Under the pieces are notes generated by a model. It was given only the letters and a program-made list of their open reading frames with translations, did no database searches and was not told the origin of the DNA. Made by a program: the position numbers and the translations under genes. A stretch of DNA of 64,000 bases from Dendrophyllia cribrosa (Eukaryota; Cnidaria; Anthozoa; Scleractinia; Dendrophylliidae): contig JAJLRJ010000007.1 in NCBI GenBank assembly GCA_024195265.1, forward strand, positions 33,289,242 to 33,353,241, read 5' to 3'. The first letter of the stretch is position 1. Each line of letters begins with the position of its first letter. Below, one piece after another: positions 1 to 11,083 of the stretch.

Positions 1-213
1 TCAAGTTTGATACTATTGCCTATCACGTGACCTGGCCAACCCTAAACCTGGGACCTAACCCTAAGTTGGGCATGGTCCTGAGCTAAGTTACCCCCTACCC
101 TAGAAATTGTTCTAACCCTAGAATCTTAACTCTAACCCTAGATTTGAACTATCCTTAACCCTAGCTTTTGCCGGGGGGTGTCAAAAGCCCTGGTCACGTG
201 ACCGCCATTTTTC
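1..213. other. Non-coding flank with degenerate CCCTAA-like runs
   Basis: No convincing coding sequence is seen. The stretch holds several scattered copies of ctaaccctag-like words separated by unrelated sequence. They are too irregular to be a telomeric array and are best read as decayed low-complexity DNA. Confidence 0.5.
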
Positions 214-271
214 TTGATTAATAATCCCACGTCTTTGGCTTACTGAAAGTTGTCCCCTCTGATAAGCATAG
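214..271 (-). pseudogene. LINE ORF2 RT fragment, part interrupted by the downstream LINE insertion
   Basis: The reverse strand translates to an RT-like stretch ending in LSVSQRRGII, the same block seen in the intact LINE ORF2 (SISQRRGIISLIPKK). It continues, after the inserted 272-6996 segment, into 6997-7185. The two pieces join at the duplicated 14-mer, so this is an older minus-strand LINE copy split by a newer insertion. Confidence 0.75.
258..271. repeat. Target-site duplication of the LINE insertion (left copy)
   Basis: The 14-mer tctgataagcatag occurs here and again at 6997-7010, one copy on each side of the inserted segment. The following tt also matches, so the duplication may be 16 bp. 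A duplication of this length fits target-primed reverse transcription. Confidence 0.8.
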
Positions 272-617
272 TTTTTTTTTTTTTTTTTTTTAAACCAAAG
301 CAAACGCGAGTTTAATTCAATTTAACATAAAAAAATAATAAAAACACTTCACACTACTAACATTTAGCAAGGACTATTTGAAGCTAGCTTCAAAGGTATT
401 GTGACACTAAAGGAAAAATTACAACTTGCTTTTTTAAAGTAAAAACTGAACAAAAACTAACAATAAAATAATAACAGCCGTGATAACAAAAAAACTTATC
501 TTGCCAAAGTATACCCTGACTATGACACAAAATCGAAAACTTAAAAATTAACAAACAATAAACTAACAACATAATATTAACAGACATTTTTTTTTTTTTT
601 TTCTTTTAACAGTTTTA
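272..617. other. AT-rich LINE 5' segment, no gene seen
   Basis: This begins and ends with T-runs and contains A/T-rich sequence without a supported ORF. It probably belongs to the 5' region of the LINE or to a separate small retro-insert, and I cannot decide which. Confidence 0.4.
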
Positions 618-621
618 TTAA

Positions 622-1632
622 CCCATTCGCTCCTACACCGGCCAAAACCGGCCGTACAATACTCCACTGCTTTAAAAAATTGCAACTTTCTCAATCGCGC
701 GAACATTGCCCTAACTAGCAGTTCTGAGCATTGACTGGAAAGTCCCTCAAATTGAGATACCCAATAAACACAAAAAAGTCAGCGATTTTTGCAGAATATC
801 AGCGTTTGAATTTGGACAATAACAAAAATGACCGTTTTTAACGTCATAGAAAAACAACAAAAATCACGTTTTTGCCTTTAGGTTTTTTTATTCAAATCAT
901 CATGGCAAACCCAAAAGTCAACATTTACAGCAAAATTCAGTCCTAGTCCTAGCTTAGCAGTGAATTTTTTTGCTCTTATTCGTTGCTCGGGCCGAGCTCT
1001 AGCCTCTCGTTCTAATGCATACTGACCTTGCCTCGATTTTCAATATCACCACCGCACTGCATGCTGGGAAAAAGCCAAAAATTTTGACAGCGCTCGATTC
1101 TTTCCGCACACATTTCATATTAATACTAAGTCCACAGCCACTCCGACCCACCGCCGAAATTTCGCGCTTGTTGTATTCTCCTGTGGTCGCAACTTCCAAA
1201 ATATGCCGCGGTAGGTCGAGAAATTCATCCAGAGTCGAGTCCCAAAGCCACTTCGTTTCCAGGCGGCCATTTTTCCAGTTCAACGAGCAACGAGTCAAAT
1301 TCGTAAACGAAGTACAACACCTAACTCGCTTCATTGAGAAGTGGACTCTGAACTACCTCCAAGCTTAATGATGCTCATCAGGCAGCTACTAAAGATGAAA
1401 AATGGCTGTGAACTTTCCAAAAATCGTAGATAATTCATATTGGACCCTTTATTGCAAATCAACCAAGCAAAATGAGATCGTCACAATGACGTTTCCAGTA
1501 AACTTGAGCCTTCAGTGTTTTAGAACAGCAGCACTTTCAATGGTAACTTTAAATATGGAGTCACGAAATCCTATGGGGCGTGTGAATGCAGAAAATCGCT
1601 CAAAAATGTAAAAATTCTCAGGAGTGAATGGG
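622..1632. mobile_element. piggyBac-like MITE, copy 1 (TTAA target)
   Basis: The segment is flanked by TTAA (618-621 and 1633-1636) and has terminal inverted repeats: it starts cccattcgctcc and ends ggagtgaatggg. It has no transposase. A second copy of almost the same length lies at 7721-8730. TTAA duplication plus CCC/GGG termini are the hallmarks of piggyBac-mobilised non-autonomous elements. ORFs read inside it are repeat artefacts. Confidence 0.85.
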
Positions 1633-1810
1633 TTAAAGAAACCAATAACAAAGGTGTGAAAGGTTGAGGTGTGAAAGCCAAAATGGCCGTCGGCCACGTT
1701 TTTCGAGCTCCGTAGCCTTCACGCCGGGGAAGCCCAAGCAAGCCCAAAGCATAACTCCCGAAGTGCTGGTGATAAGTATTAGTGATCAACAAACAACAAA
1801 CTTCGACTTA

Positions 1811-2779
1811 ATGTCGAAAAGACTAACTCGCTCGCCGATATGCTCGCCGACAAGTGACAGCACAAGTCCATCACCAAAACGAAACAGAACAAAAAGCAAA
1901 GAGACGAGCATTGAAGAAGACAACCTGGACAACGTAGAAGAAGAGATGTCCTTACAACTTATAATGGACAAACTAAATTCTATGGACACAAGGATAGACG
2001 ACAACTTTTCACAAATGCATGTTGACATGGCCCAGTTAAGATGCGAATTCAAACAACAAATCGACGGCGTCAAAGAGTCCATTAAAGAAATTGAAAAGTC
2101 CCTCGAAAACGCCTGGGCAGCAATAGAAGATGTTCAGCAAGAGACAAAGGCGCACAAAGACTCCAAACGTTCCCACCAAGAAATGTTGGACAATCAAACA
2201 AAAACTATCCAAGCACTGCAAGCAGAGATGACAAAAATTCGGGCTGAAAACGAACAACTACGGCCATCACTTAAAGACACCCAAGAAAAACTTACTGCCC
2301 TCGAAAACTACACAAGAAGAGAGAACTTAAAGTTCATGAACATACCAGAGGACAAGGACGAAAATTGTCGGAATATAGTCTATGACATCATCGAAAATGA
2401 TTTGAAGATCAACACTGAAAATATCCATTTCCACGCCATACACCGTGTTGGCAAAGCGACGACTCATCAAGACACTGACGATTTTACTCCATCGCGTCCA
2501 CGACCCATCATCGCAAGATTTGTAAGCAGGGAGCATACGGAGAAGGTGCTATCCGCCAAAAGCCGGCTAAAGAAATCCGTCAAGTACAAAGATGCTTATA
2601 TAACCAAAGATTATGCCCGTGCCATCCAGGAGGAAAGAAGATCCCTAATCAAAGCCATGTTCGTAGCTAAACAGAAGGGACATGATTCAAAAGTAATTAA
2701 TCGTAGTTTGTTTATTGACAATCAAGTTTTCAACATTAACTCTATTCCCGATGAATTCCGCCCAAGACATGATGTTTAA
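1811..2779 (+). CDS. LINE ORF1 protein (coiled coil plus RRM-like)
   Basis: This 322-aa protein starts at the first in-frame ATG (MSKRLTRSP). It has a Ser/Pro-rich basic N-terminus, a long heptad-rich coiled coil (roughly residues 40-170, including MDKLNSMDTRIDDNF), then an RRM-like segment around ENLKFMNIPED and a basic C-terminal domain. This is the architecture of L1/Tx1-type ORF1p, a trimeric RNA chaperone that packages the LINE RNA. The frame is open from 1664, but the upstream codon is TTG. ORF2 follows 331 bp downstream in another frame. Confidence 0.85.
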   Translation: MSKRLTRSPICSPTSDSTSPSPKRNRTKSKETSIEEDNLDNVEEEMSLQLIMDKLNSMDTRIDDNFSQMHVDMAQLRCEFKQQIDGVKESIKEIEKSLENAWAAIEDVQQETKAHKDSKRSHQEMLDNQTKTIQALQAEMTKIRAENEQLRPSLKDTQEKLTALENYTRRENLKFMNIPEDKDENCRNIVYDIIENDLKINTENIHFHAIHRVGKATTHQDTDDFTPSRPRPIIARFVSREHTEKVLSAKSRLKKSVKYKDAYITKDYARAIQEERRSLIKAMFVAKQKGHDSKVINRSLFIDNQVFNINSIPDEFRPRHDV

Positions 2780-3110
2780 CTAAGGTATGTGTTATTTCGC
2801 CGTTCAGCACAAATGTCCATCTATTGACAAACGGAGCTTGTTTGCCGGCTATCCCTCGGACTTCAAATCCCACTAATTAGTCGAGGATTATGTATATATG
2901 TCCATTTGTGTATTTGTGTCTGATTTTCGTACGTGGATATCATGCAGTCTTATCATTTAGGTCACTTGTGTGTTTAATCTCTCTCTATTTTATTGTTACA
3001 TTTCGATTATGTTTACGTTTAAGCCCATCTGAGACAAGTCTTACCAATTATCGTTTCTCTGTTAGTGCTGAAAGAAATTTATTTTTATTAGTTTTCACTC
3101 CGCGAAGCTT

Positions 3111-6100
3111 GTGTTTACTAACGTCAAAAACAAAACTAACAATCTGATTACTGCCAATGCTTTCGATCTAAAATGCTTGTCGCTAAATGTTAGAGACCTC
3201 AACAAATCAATCAAACGCCGAACCATTTTTCGCTGGTTACATAAACAAAATCACCACGTCACTTTTCTGCAAGAATCGTACTGCTCTAATGATATTGCCG
3301 CCTCTTGGGAAAACGAGTGGGGTGGCAAAGCCTTCTTTAGTCATGGAACAAACCATAGTAAAGGTGTAATAACACTAATTAATCCCTCTGTGGATTTCAA
3401 AGTCGTAAAAGTTATTTCGGATAAACTAGGAAGGTTCATTATTTTAAAACTGTCACTCGATGAAAAAACTATTGTCCTCGTTAACATTTACGCACCTAAT
3501 GACATTACCCAACAAGTTATTGTTTTTCAAAAACTAAACAAACAACTAGAAAAATTCGCGCAAGATACAATCGTAATCGGTGGAGACTTTAATTGCGCTC
3601 TCACCTCAAATGACAAAAAAGGCGGAAACCCCATCTCTACAAAATCAGCTGTAATCAAAGAAATCAACACGCTATGTGATTCATATAACTTAACTGATAT
3701 TTGGCGAAACCTGAACTCTGACAAACAAAGCTTCACTTGGAGAACTAAATCGTTGAAAATCCAATGCCGCTTAGATGACTTTTTAGTTTCACAAGAGTTA
3801 ATTCAATTCGCAAACAAAAGTGATATCATCCACATGCCGAATTCTGACCACTCTGCTGTGTCTTTTACTCTGCAGTCTAATCACCAAAGTCAAAAAAAGG
3901 GTCCTGGCTTCTGGAAATTCAACACAGCCTTACTTAAAGACGAAGCGTACGTATTAGCACTGAAGTTGAATATTCCAGTCTTCAAAAATAAATACAAAGA
4001 TACGCAAGACTTAGGCCTAAAATGGGACCTCATTAAAATGGAAATAAGAGGGTTTACCATTCAGTACTCTAAACGAAAAGCGAAAAAACAACGAGATGAA
4101 GAAAAAATATTGCACCAAAAACTAAACAACCTCCAAGCTAAAGCTGAAGAAACTCCGCACGACAAAAACATCATACTCGAACTTCAACGCGTTAGATCAC
4201 TTCTTAAAAAAATCATGCTAACGAGAACAAAAGGCGCAATCCTAAGAAGCAAAGTGAGATGGTACGAAGAAGGGGAACGTAATACGAAATATTTCTATAG
4301 CTTAGAAAAACGCCATCACGACATTAAAACAGTATCAAAACTCAAAGTAGGTGAAAATTCCTATATAGACGATCAATTTGAAATCTTAGAAGAAAAAAAA
4401 AACTTTTATGAGTTACTGTACCGCTCCAACAACATAGATGACCAAAAAATTAAGAATTCGTCATTTTTTAAATCAGAAAATGTAACAGAACTTAGCGAAG
4501 AAGAAATGAAATCATGCGAAGGATTGGTAAACGAAGATGAATGTATTAAAGCGCTCAAAGATTTCAGCAATAATAAATCTCCGGGTACCGATGGTCTACC
4601 AGCAGAATTCTACCGACTTTTTTGGTCAGACATCTCCTTTGACCTACTTGCCAGCTACAATTACGCCTTTCACTACAAGACACTTTCTATAAGCCAAAGA
4701 CGAGGAATAATCTCGCTTATACCAAAAAAATCTAAAGATAAAACAATCCTAGAAAACCTTTGGCCAATCTCACTCCTAAACGTTGATTACAAAATCCTCA
4801 CTAAAGTTATAGCCAAAAGAATAGAAAACGTTCTGCCAACCTTAATAAACCCAGATCAAACAGGTTATGTAAAGGGCCGCTATATTGGTGAAAACGTACG
4901 ACTGATTTACGATCTAATACACTACACAGACAAGCTAAATAAAAAAGGCATTGCTATCTTCTTGGACTTTAAAAAAGCTTTCGATTCCATTGAATGGAAC
5001 TATCTTCAAGAAACACTCCAGCTGTTTAACTTCGGCCTTGACATCCAAAACTGGATAAAAATATTCTATAACAATGTTACAAGTTGTGTCGTGAACAACG
5101 GCCACGCCTCTGTCTTTTTCTCCTTACAGCGGGGAGTCAGACAAGGTTGTCCTTTGTCTGGCGTCCTTTTTGTCCTCGGCATAGAACTTCTCTCTAGAGC
5201 TATAAGAAGCGAGCCGGCTATAAAAGGTATCCAAGTAAACAACCACGAACTAAAAGTAACTCAATATGCCGACGACACAACAGTATTTGTACGTGACCTT
5301 GACTCTGTTACAAGTCTATTAAAGCTATTAAACGATTTTAAAGAATGTTCCGGCCTAGAAATTAATACTACCAAAACCGAAGCAATGTGGTTAGGAGAAT
5401 GGAAACACAACACAGATGAACCTTTTGGTTTTAAATGGCCAAAAGAACCTATTAACGCACTCGGTGTCTTTTTTTCTTACAATCAAATAAACGCTGACAG
5501 ACTCAATTTTGGCGAAAAAATACTTTACCTGGAGAAATTGTTGAACACTTGGAAACGAAGAAATTTAACTCTTTATGGAAAAATTAACATTGTCAAGACT
5601 CTTGGGATTTCTAAATTAGTTTATTCTGCTTCTGTACTGCCTGTTCCAGATCACTATATCCAAGAAATCAACAAATTAATCTTCAACTTTATTTGGTCCG
5701 GAAAGCCCCCTAAAATCAAAAGAAATACCTTAATCGGAGAAAAAAAAGATGGCGGCTTGAAAATGTGTGATTTGAAAATCATGGAAAAGGCACTGAAGCT
5801 AGCTTGGATAAGCAGAATTCAGGATGATTCACAAGCTTTCTGGAAAATAATCCCTAATCATCTTTTGCACAAACACGGAAATCTTGTCTTTATAACAAAA
5901 TGCAGCTTCCCAGCAAATATACTTGACAATGACAACAAACTCCCCACTTTTTATAAAATAATGCTAAAATATTGGTATGAGTTCAAAATCGCAACGGAAA
6001 CCGATTGCGGAACGCATCCTAGAAACGAATCATTGTGGAACAACAGAAAAATCCTGATAGAAAACAAACCTGTTTTTTACAACAATTGGTACAACGCTGG

Positions 6101-6884
6101 CATTACCAAAATAAGCGACATATTAAACCAAAACAGTGAGTTTTTGAATTTGCACGAGTTCGCTCTAAAATTCAATCTTAATGTCCCTTTTACGACATAC
6201 TATGGTCTGGTTAAAGCAATTCCAAATGAGTGGAAAGCCAATTTTAAAAGCCCAACTCCGAATTTTGAACACAATACACCAGTCAACACCCAGACAACTA
6301 GATATATTTACTCCTCTCTTTTAAAAGCTGTTTTCGTTCCTCCCACTGCTGAAACCAAAATTCTTCGCCACGGGTTCACAAAAAAGACCATCCAGAAAGT
6401 TTATCTCATGCCATTCGCCGTCACAAACGAAGTAAAAATAATCATGTTTCAACACAAAGTAATTCAAAACATACTCCCAACCCGCGTCTCACTTCATCGA
6501 GACGGCCTCCTAGAAAACCCTATATGCAACTTATGCAATGCCGAGAAACAAACTCTAGATCACCTGCTAATAAACTGCGCTCTCACAATCGATTTTTGGA
6601 CCCTGTTTCAAAACTGGTGGTACCAAAAAACATGTGAAATAATAACGTTAACTACAAGCCATATACTTTACGGCTGGCATGATAGAACAAAGCATTGGCA
6701 AACACTAAACTATTGTCTATTAATTGCCAAATATTGTATCTTTTGCACAAGCCTTCGCGGAAACGTCTTAGATTTCGAATGTTTTATACTGAGTGTTCAA
6801 GAAAAACTTAAAATTCTTAAAGAAATAGCGACTACAAAAAAAGCACTTCCGAAGTATTATCGCACCTGGGCACCACTTCTCTAG
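3111..6884 (+). CDS. LINE ORF2: APE endonuclease - reverse transcriptase
   Basis: An open frame of about 1257 codons. The N-terminal APE-like endonuclease is visible as LSLNVRDLN, QESYC, VNIYAPN, IGGDFN and SDHSAVSF. The RT follows, with FLDFKKAFDS, RQGCPLSG and the catalytic YADD in QYADDTTVFV. Near the C-terminus is a zf-RVT-type Cys/His motif (CNLCNAEKQTLDHLLINC). It nicks target DNA and copies the LINE RNA in the nucleus. No ATG lies ahead of the endonuclease domain; the frame opens with GTG, so the real start or reinitiation mode is unclear. No inactivating stop or frameshift was seen. Confidence 0.93.
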   Translation: MFTNVKNKTNNLITANAFDLKCLSLNVRDLNKSIKRRTIFRWLHKQNHHVTFLQESYCSNDIAASWENEWGGKAFFSHGTNHSKGVITLINPSVDFKVVKVISDKLGRFIILKLSLDEKTIVLVNIYAPNDITQQVIVFQKLNKQLEKFAQDTIVIGGDFNCALTSNDKKGGNPISTKSAVIKEINTLCDSYNLTDIWRNLNSDKQSFTWRTKSLKIQCRLDDFLVSQELIQFANKSDIIHMPNSDHSAVSFTLQSNHQSQKKGPGFWKFNTALLKDEAYVLALKLNIPVFKNKYKDTQDLGLKWDLIKMEIRGFTIQYSKRKAKKQRDEEKILHQKLNNLQAKAEETPHDKNIILELQRVRSLLKKIMLTRTKGAILRSKVRWYEEGERNTKYFYSLEKRHHDIKTVSKLKVGENSYIDDQFEILEEKKNFYELLYRSNNIDDQKIKNSSFFKSENVTELSEEEMKSCEGLVNEDECIKALKDFSNNKSPGTDGLPAEFYRLFWSDISFDLLASYNYAFHYKTLSISQRRGIISLIPKKSKDKTILENLWPISLLNVDYKILTKVIAKRIENVLPTLINPDQTGYVKGRYIGENVRLIYDLIHYTDKLNKKGIAIFLDFKKAFDSIEWNYLQETLQLFNFGLDIQNWIKIFYNNVTSCVVNNGHASVFFSLQRGVRQGCPLSGVLFVLGIELLSRAIRSEPAIKGIQVNNHELKVTQYADDTTVFVRDLDSVTSLLKLLNDFKECSGLEINTTKTEAMWLGEWKHNTDEPFGFKWPKEPINALGVFFSYNQINADRLNFGEKILYLEKLLNTWKRRNLTLYGKINIVKTLGISKLVYSASVLPVPDHYIQEINKLIFNFIWSGKPPKIKRNTLIGEKKDGGLKMCDLKIMEKALKLAWISRIQDDSQAFWKIIPNHLLHKHGNLVFITKCSFPANILDNDNKLPTFYKIMLKYWYEFKIATETDCGTHPRNESLWNNRKILIENKPVFYNNWYNAGITKISDILNQNSEFLNLHEFALKFNLNVPFTTYYGLVKAIPNEWKANFKSPTPNFEHNTPVNTQTTRYIYSSLLKAVFVPPTAETKILRHGFTKKTIQKVYLMPFAVTNEVKIIMFQHKVIQNILPTRVSLHRDGLLENPICNLCNAEKQTLDHLLINCALTIDFWTLFQNWWYQKTCEIITLTTSHILYGWHDRTKHWQTLNYCLLIAKYCIFCTSLRGNVLDFECFILSVQEKLKILKEIATTKKALPKYYRTWAPLL

Positions 6885-6996
6885 TTTTTTACTTTACTTT
6901 TGTACATTTTTTTTTCTCGTATGTGTAAACTACGTAACTGCTACTGACACTGTAATAGTTAAATATCTTTGTAATAGCAAAATATCTGTGTATATT

Positions 6997-7185
6997 TCTG
7001 ATAAGCATAGTTGAACGAGTTAAAAAAGTTGTCTGAGAGATCATTCCAAAAAACCTTGTAAAATTCTACAGGAAATCCATTGGTTCCTGGCGTTTTTTTA
7101 TTATTCATACTTTTCAGAGCTTGTAGACATTCTTCCTTAGTTAACAGGCCTTCACAATTCTCTTTATCCTCAGAGTTACAACAGG
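6997..7185 (-). pseudogene. LINE ORF2 RT fragment, second part
   Basis: The reverse strand encodes a finger-subdomain block with NNKKTPGTNGFPVEFYKVFW, close to the SNNKSPGTDGLPAEFYRLFW block of the intact LINE. It joins to 214-271 across the inserted element. Only about 60 codons remain, so it is a dead remnant and serves as the insertion target. Confidence 0.75.
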
Positions 7186-7531
7186 TGTAAAATGTGAATT
7201 ATTCAAATACCATATTTACTTGAATAGAGCCTGGGGTGTTGACTACAAACTCAGTTCCCGTTGAGGTGGTAGCAATTCAAAAATCAGTGACAAAAAATAC
7301 CAGTCAGTGACACGGAAATAATTTATGAAATTACAGGGGTTTTTTTTATATCTGAATGGCTAAGAACCATTTTCCCCTCACAAACACCTAAGTTATTTTT
7401 TTTTTACCAATTCAGTTAAGGACTTAGAATTTTAAAATAAGAGGTGTTTATTCAAGTAAGTACTGCCACTGTATTCATACTTAATTTATGGTATATTTGA
7501 CATTTTATTTTCTCTCCTTCCTTTGATACAA
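7186..7531. other. AT-rich intergenic sequence, nothing recognised
   Basis: No ORF, RNA gene or clear repeat family was recognised here. Confidence 0.4.
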
Positions 7532-7717
7532 ATCAACATTTGTATACAGCTATTTCAATTAACGTTGTCGGATGAAAGCTTAAAGCCAAGACCGCAAAGT
7601 AGTATGGGTTAGGGTTAATAGCCATTGCATAAAAATCCCATACAATCTTGCGGTCTTGGCTTTTCACCTTTTTCATCCGACAACGTTAATTAAAATAGCT
7701 GTATCTCAAATGTTCAT
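7532..7717. mobile_element. Foldback MITE
   Basis: The two halves are near-perfect inverted copies. The left arm contains attaacgttgtcggatgaaa and aagccaagaccgcaa, and the right arm contains their reverse complements. The central loop is short. This is a non-autonomous foldback or MITE-type element with arms of about 80 bp and no coding capacity. Confidence 0.75.
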
Positions 7718-7720
7718 TAA

Positions 7721-8730
7721 CCCATAGACACCTGAACTGCCCGTAACCGCCCGTACAAGACTCCACTGCTTTAAAAACTTGTAACTTTCTCAATCGTGCA
7801 AACATTGCCTTAACTAGCAGTTGTGCGCATTGACTAGAAAGTCTTTCAAATTGAGATACCCAATAAACACAAAAAAGTCAGCGATTTTTGCAGAATATCA
7901 GCGTTTGAATTTGGACAATAACAAAAATTACCGTTTTTAACGTCATAGAAAAACAACAAAAATCACGTTTTTGCCTTTAGTTTTTTTTATTCAAATCATC
8001 GTGGCAAACCCAAAAGTCAACATTTACAGCAAAATTCAGTCCTAGTCCTAGCTTAGCAGTGAATTTTTTTGCTCTTATTGTTGCTCGGGCCTAGCTACAG
8101 CTTCTTATACTAGTGCATACTCACCTTGCCTCGATTTTCAACACCACCGCACTGCATGCTGGGAAATAAACAGATTTTTTTTGACAGCGTCCATTCCGTC
8201 CTCCACAATTTTCATATATATACTAAGTCCACAGCCACTCTCACCCACCGCCGAAATTTCGCACTTGTTGTGTTCTCCTGTGGTCGCAACTTCCAAAATA
8301 TGCCGCGGTAGGTCGAGAAATTCATCCAGAGTCGAGTCCCAAAGCTACTTCGTTTCCAGGCGGCCATTTTTCCAATTCAACGAGCAACGAGCCAAATTCG
8401 TAAACGAAGTACAACACCTAACTCGCTTCATTGAGAAGTGGACTCTGAACTACCTCCAAGCTTAATGATGCTCATCAGGCAGCTACTAAAGATGAAAAAT
8501 GGCTGTGAACTTACCAAAAATCGTAGATAATTCATATTGGACCCTTTATTGCAAATCAACCAAGCAAAATGAGATCGTCACAATGACGTTTCCAGTAAAC
8601 TCGAGCCTTCAGTGTTTTAGAACAGCAGCACTTTCAATGGTAACTCCAAATATGAAGTCACGAAATCCTATGGGGCGTGTGTATGCAGAAAATCACTCAA
8701 AAACGTAAAAATCCTCAGGTGTGAATGGGT
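7721..8730. mobile_element. piggyBac-like MITE, copy 2 (TTAA target)
   Basis: This second copy of the 622-1632 element is flanked by TTAA at 7717-7720 and 8731-8734. It starts cccatagacacctg and ends caggtgtgaatggg. Most of the interior matches copy 1 base for base, with scattered substitutions and a short divergent block around 8150-8220. Its orientation is the same as copy 1. Confidence 0.85.
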
Positions 8731-8734
8731 TAAG

Positions 8735-9285
8735 TGAATTCCACATCAAGAAAGGATTTATGTGGACTGCACACAGATGTCTCCTATCAGGAAGGAAACA
8801 TTGGAGACATTTGAGCATAGGCTAAGATATGTCCACTTTTGATGTAGTTATATCTCATGATCTGTGATTTTAAGCCTGCATTTTAAGATTAGGGACTGTA
8901 CAATAGCAGGAGCTCCAAATTAATTAACATCCTACCCCCCACCCCAATGAAAGGAACAAAATTAATTCTTACCCACCACCCTTGAACAAAGATCAAGAAA
9001 CCCTATCCCAATTCACCTCTCTATCTACACAACAATAGCAATTCATCAGGTACAAATATGGGATCATAGGGTTTCTCCCATTGCTCAGCAAGGAATAAAG
9101 ATTGACCCCTTTGAGTCAACTCATGCACCCCTCCCATTGGACATTTTATATTCTCTTGTAGGATGGTTACCGCCTAGAGAAGAACATAGGAAATATCATT
9201 TTAAAGTGAAACATAAGTTAAGCTTATATAAGCAAGCTTACATCAAAACAACAACAAAAATCCCTCACATCGTACCAAAAAAAAA
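8735..9285. other. Intergenic sequence, nothing recognised
   Basis: No supported gene or repeat boundary was seen in this stretch. Confidence 0.4.
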
Positions 9286-9800
9286 AAAGGACAAGATGCT
9301 TCGTCTACCACGATCGTTTTCACGTTTTCTTTAAATACAGGGGTCTTCAGCAATTTAGAAACTTTCTTGTTGTCAACAAACACCTCTGGATGTGCGAATA
9401 TTAGGTCGTAAGTTGAACTTCTCAGCATTTCTATCGTAACATCGAATGACACTTCATCGTTGTCATCTTCTTCGGTGGCCACACGATCCCCTTTCAGTAC
9501 ACACACACTTAAACCACCTTCCCTCATCTTCACTATTTGGTCGCGAATGAGGGCATTAAGCGGCGAAATAACAAGTACAGTGGACTTCTTCTCTGTGGGT
9601 TTCCCTCCAAAAGCCATGAAATCAAACACCGGTGCCAAGAGCTGATAACGATTTGCCATATCCAGTCGGCAAAATTGCCAAAACGTCTTTATTCTCAACA
9701 ACGAGACATTTTAAAACTTCATACTGCTTCTCTTTCAATTGAAGATTGGCCAAACCTAAAATGTTTTGGCAAAATTCAAAGCGTCGTGGAATACAGCTGT
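9286..9800 (-). pseudogene. RecQ-like/DEAD-type helicase fragment, frameshifted
   Basis: Two reverse frames together give the start of a superfamily-2 helicase. One has a Q-motif-like LKEKQYEVLKCL and Walker A LPTGYGKSL; the other continues with VFDFMAFGGKP, SPLNALIRDQ (motif Ia) and VVDEAS (a motif II variant). The frame changes just after the GKSL of Walker A, consistent with a small deletion. The sequence ends abruptly after the DEAS box at an A-rich stretch. The remaining helicase domain is absent, so this is a dead fragment of a multicopy RecQ-like gene. Confidence 0.75.
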
Positions 9801-10650
9801 AGATCAACTTGTTCAGCCATTTTGGATTTGCTCTGAGCCTGCGCAGAACGACCGGAAGTCCGCGAATCGCGGACCCGAAATTGGAACATGCCAGAGTTCG
9901 TGATCCCTGGCGCAGACCAGAAGGATCGCGGGCTCTGGGGACGAGAATGGGCGCGAGCGCGAAGCGCGAGAACAAAGAGGTCTCGATTCTGCAGAGAAGA
10001 AAGATTCAACACTAGATAGAGCAGCCTAAATTAGTGGAAAGCTTTCTGCTTTGTAATACATGCAGAATTTGGGAAAGTATTCCCTCAATTTTGTTGGATC
10101 ATATTGATCATTTGCAATCTGATATTTCAACGAATTATGCTGATGGGGCCGTTTCCAATAACCAAGGGTAGACATCTGCCGTTGGGATCTCTAGTCTGTT
10201 GGGAAAAAAGGACTTATGGTTTATTTGATAACATGATGCCCCGAAGAGTGAGAAGAGAGAATTTGAGGTGAGCAATTACATTGTACATGGAACATTAATG
10301 AAACGTGATTTTCTTCTATCGTTCATTGTTCTTTCAGTGATAAGATTTGCTGCTAAAAGCATAATCAATTTTGAATGACACAGGCTGGAAAACTTCAATT
10401 TTAATTAATGAGAAATAGAACATGATCTTTATGTCAACAATCACTTTGACCAAGGTCATGTCAAGGATGCTTTATTTGTTTTACACAGGAAAAAATGAAG
10501 TGGCATTTTATTTTATTAAGATAACTTGTAATGCATTTGTTAAAGATGTTATGGCTTACATGTTATAGGCTTATTAGTATTTTGTGAAAGAAGGGGTACG
10601 TGACTCAGACAAAGTTTGCTGTCAGCTCAAAGGCTTTGTATGAGCGTGAC
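9801..10650. other. Intergenic sequence, nothing recognised
   Basis: There is a GC-richer patch at about 9840-9990, then AT-rich DNA. ORFs on both strands in the GC-rich patch do not resemble proteins. No clear element ends were found. Confidence 0.35.
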
Positions 10651-11083
10651 CCGGGGGGGGGGGGGGTACTCCCTTATATCACCTATACGGGGACGTGCCG
10701 CTGGACAGGGTATGGTTTTTGGCATTTTTGTCCTGAAGGTATATAATTCAACGCGAGTCTCTCCTAAAAAGGGTCTGAATCTGTCCTAAACAGGGTATGG
10801 TTCCAGTTAACGTAGCGCTTGTGGTGACTTCCCTTGTCGTCATTAGCATATTCATGCGAAGGTGAAGTCGTTTTCGTTTCAGATCCGTCTACTATTTTTT
10901 AAACCTCAGATTAATAACCACGCACGAGTCGTGTCCTAGACAGAGTCCTAAAATAGAGGGTGTTGTTCTACACAGGGTACGTATTTTCGTTTCTTTTTTG
11001 TCCTAAACAGGGTCAGGGTCTCAGACCCTCATTGGCACCCCTATACCCAAATATTGGTCAAGTACCCCCCTCCCCCCTCCGGG
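10651..11083. mobile_element. MITE with G-run termini, copy 1
   Basis: It begins with ccggggg plus tactccc and ends with agtacccccctcccccctccgg, a terminal inverted repeat. Internal blocks (tacggg/cgtgccgctgga, repeated cagggtatgg) recur in the related element at 11491-11887. There is no coding sequence. Confidence 0.65.

Larger units (their letters stand above)
272..6996 (+). mobile_element. Tx1/L1-like LINE retrotransposon with both ORFs open
   Basis: The segment is bounded by a 14-16 bp target duplication and contains a nucleic-acid-binding ORF1 and a long endonuclease/RT ORF2, both uninterrupted. The 5' side starts with a T-run and a second T-run lies at 588-602. A MITE (622-1632) has inserted into the 5' part. 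The 3' end after ORF2 (6885-6996) is AT-rich with no clear poly(A) tail. Two open ORFs suggest a young, possibly active copy. The exact 5' end is uncertain because of the nested MITE. Confidence 0.8.

Noticed and set aside
60..170. Telomeric repeat array
   Set aside because: Only scattered ctaaccctag-like words with no regular period.
622..8730. The two ~1 kb direct copies as LTRs of a retroelement
   Set aside because: Each copy has its own inverted termini and TTAA flanks, and the DNA between them is a non-LTR LINE; they are independent MITE insertions.
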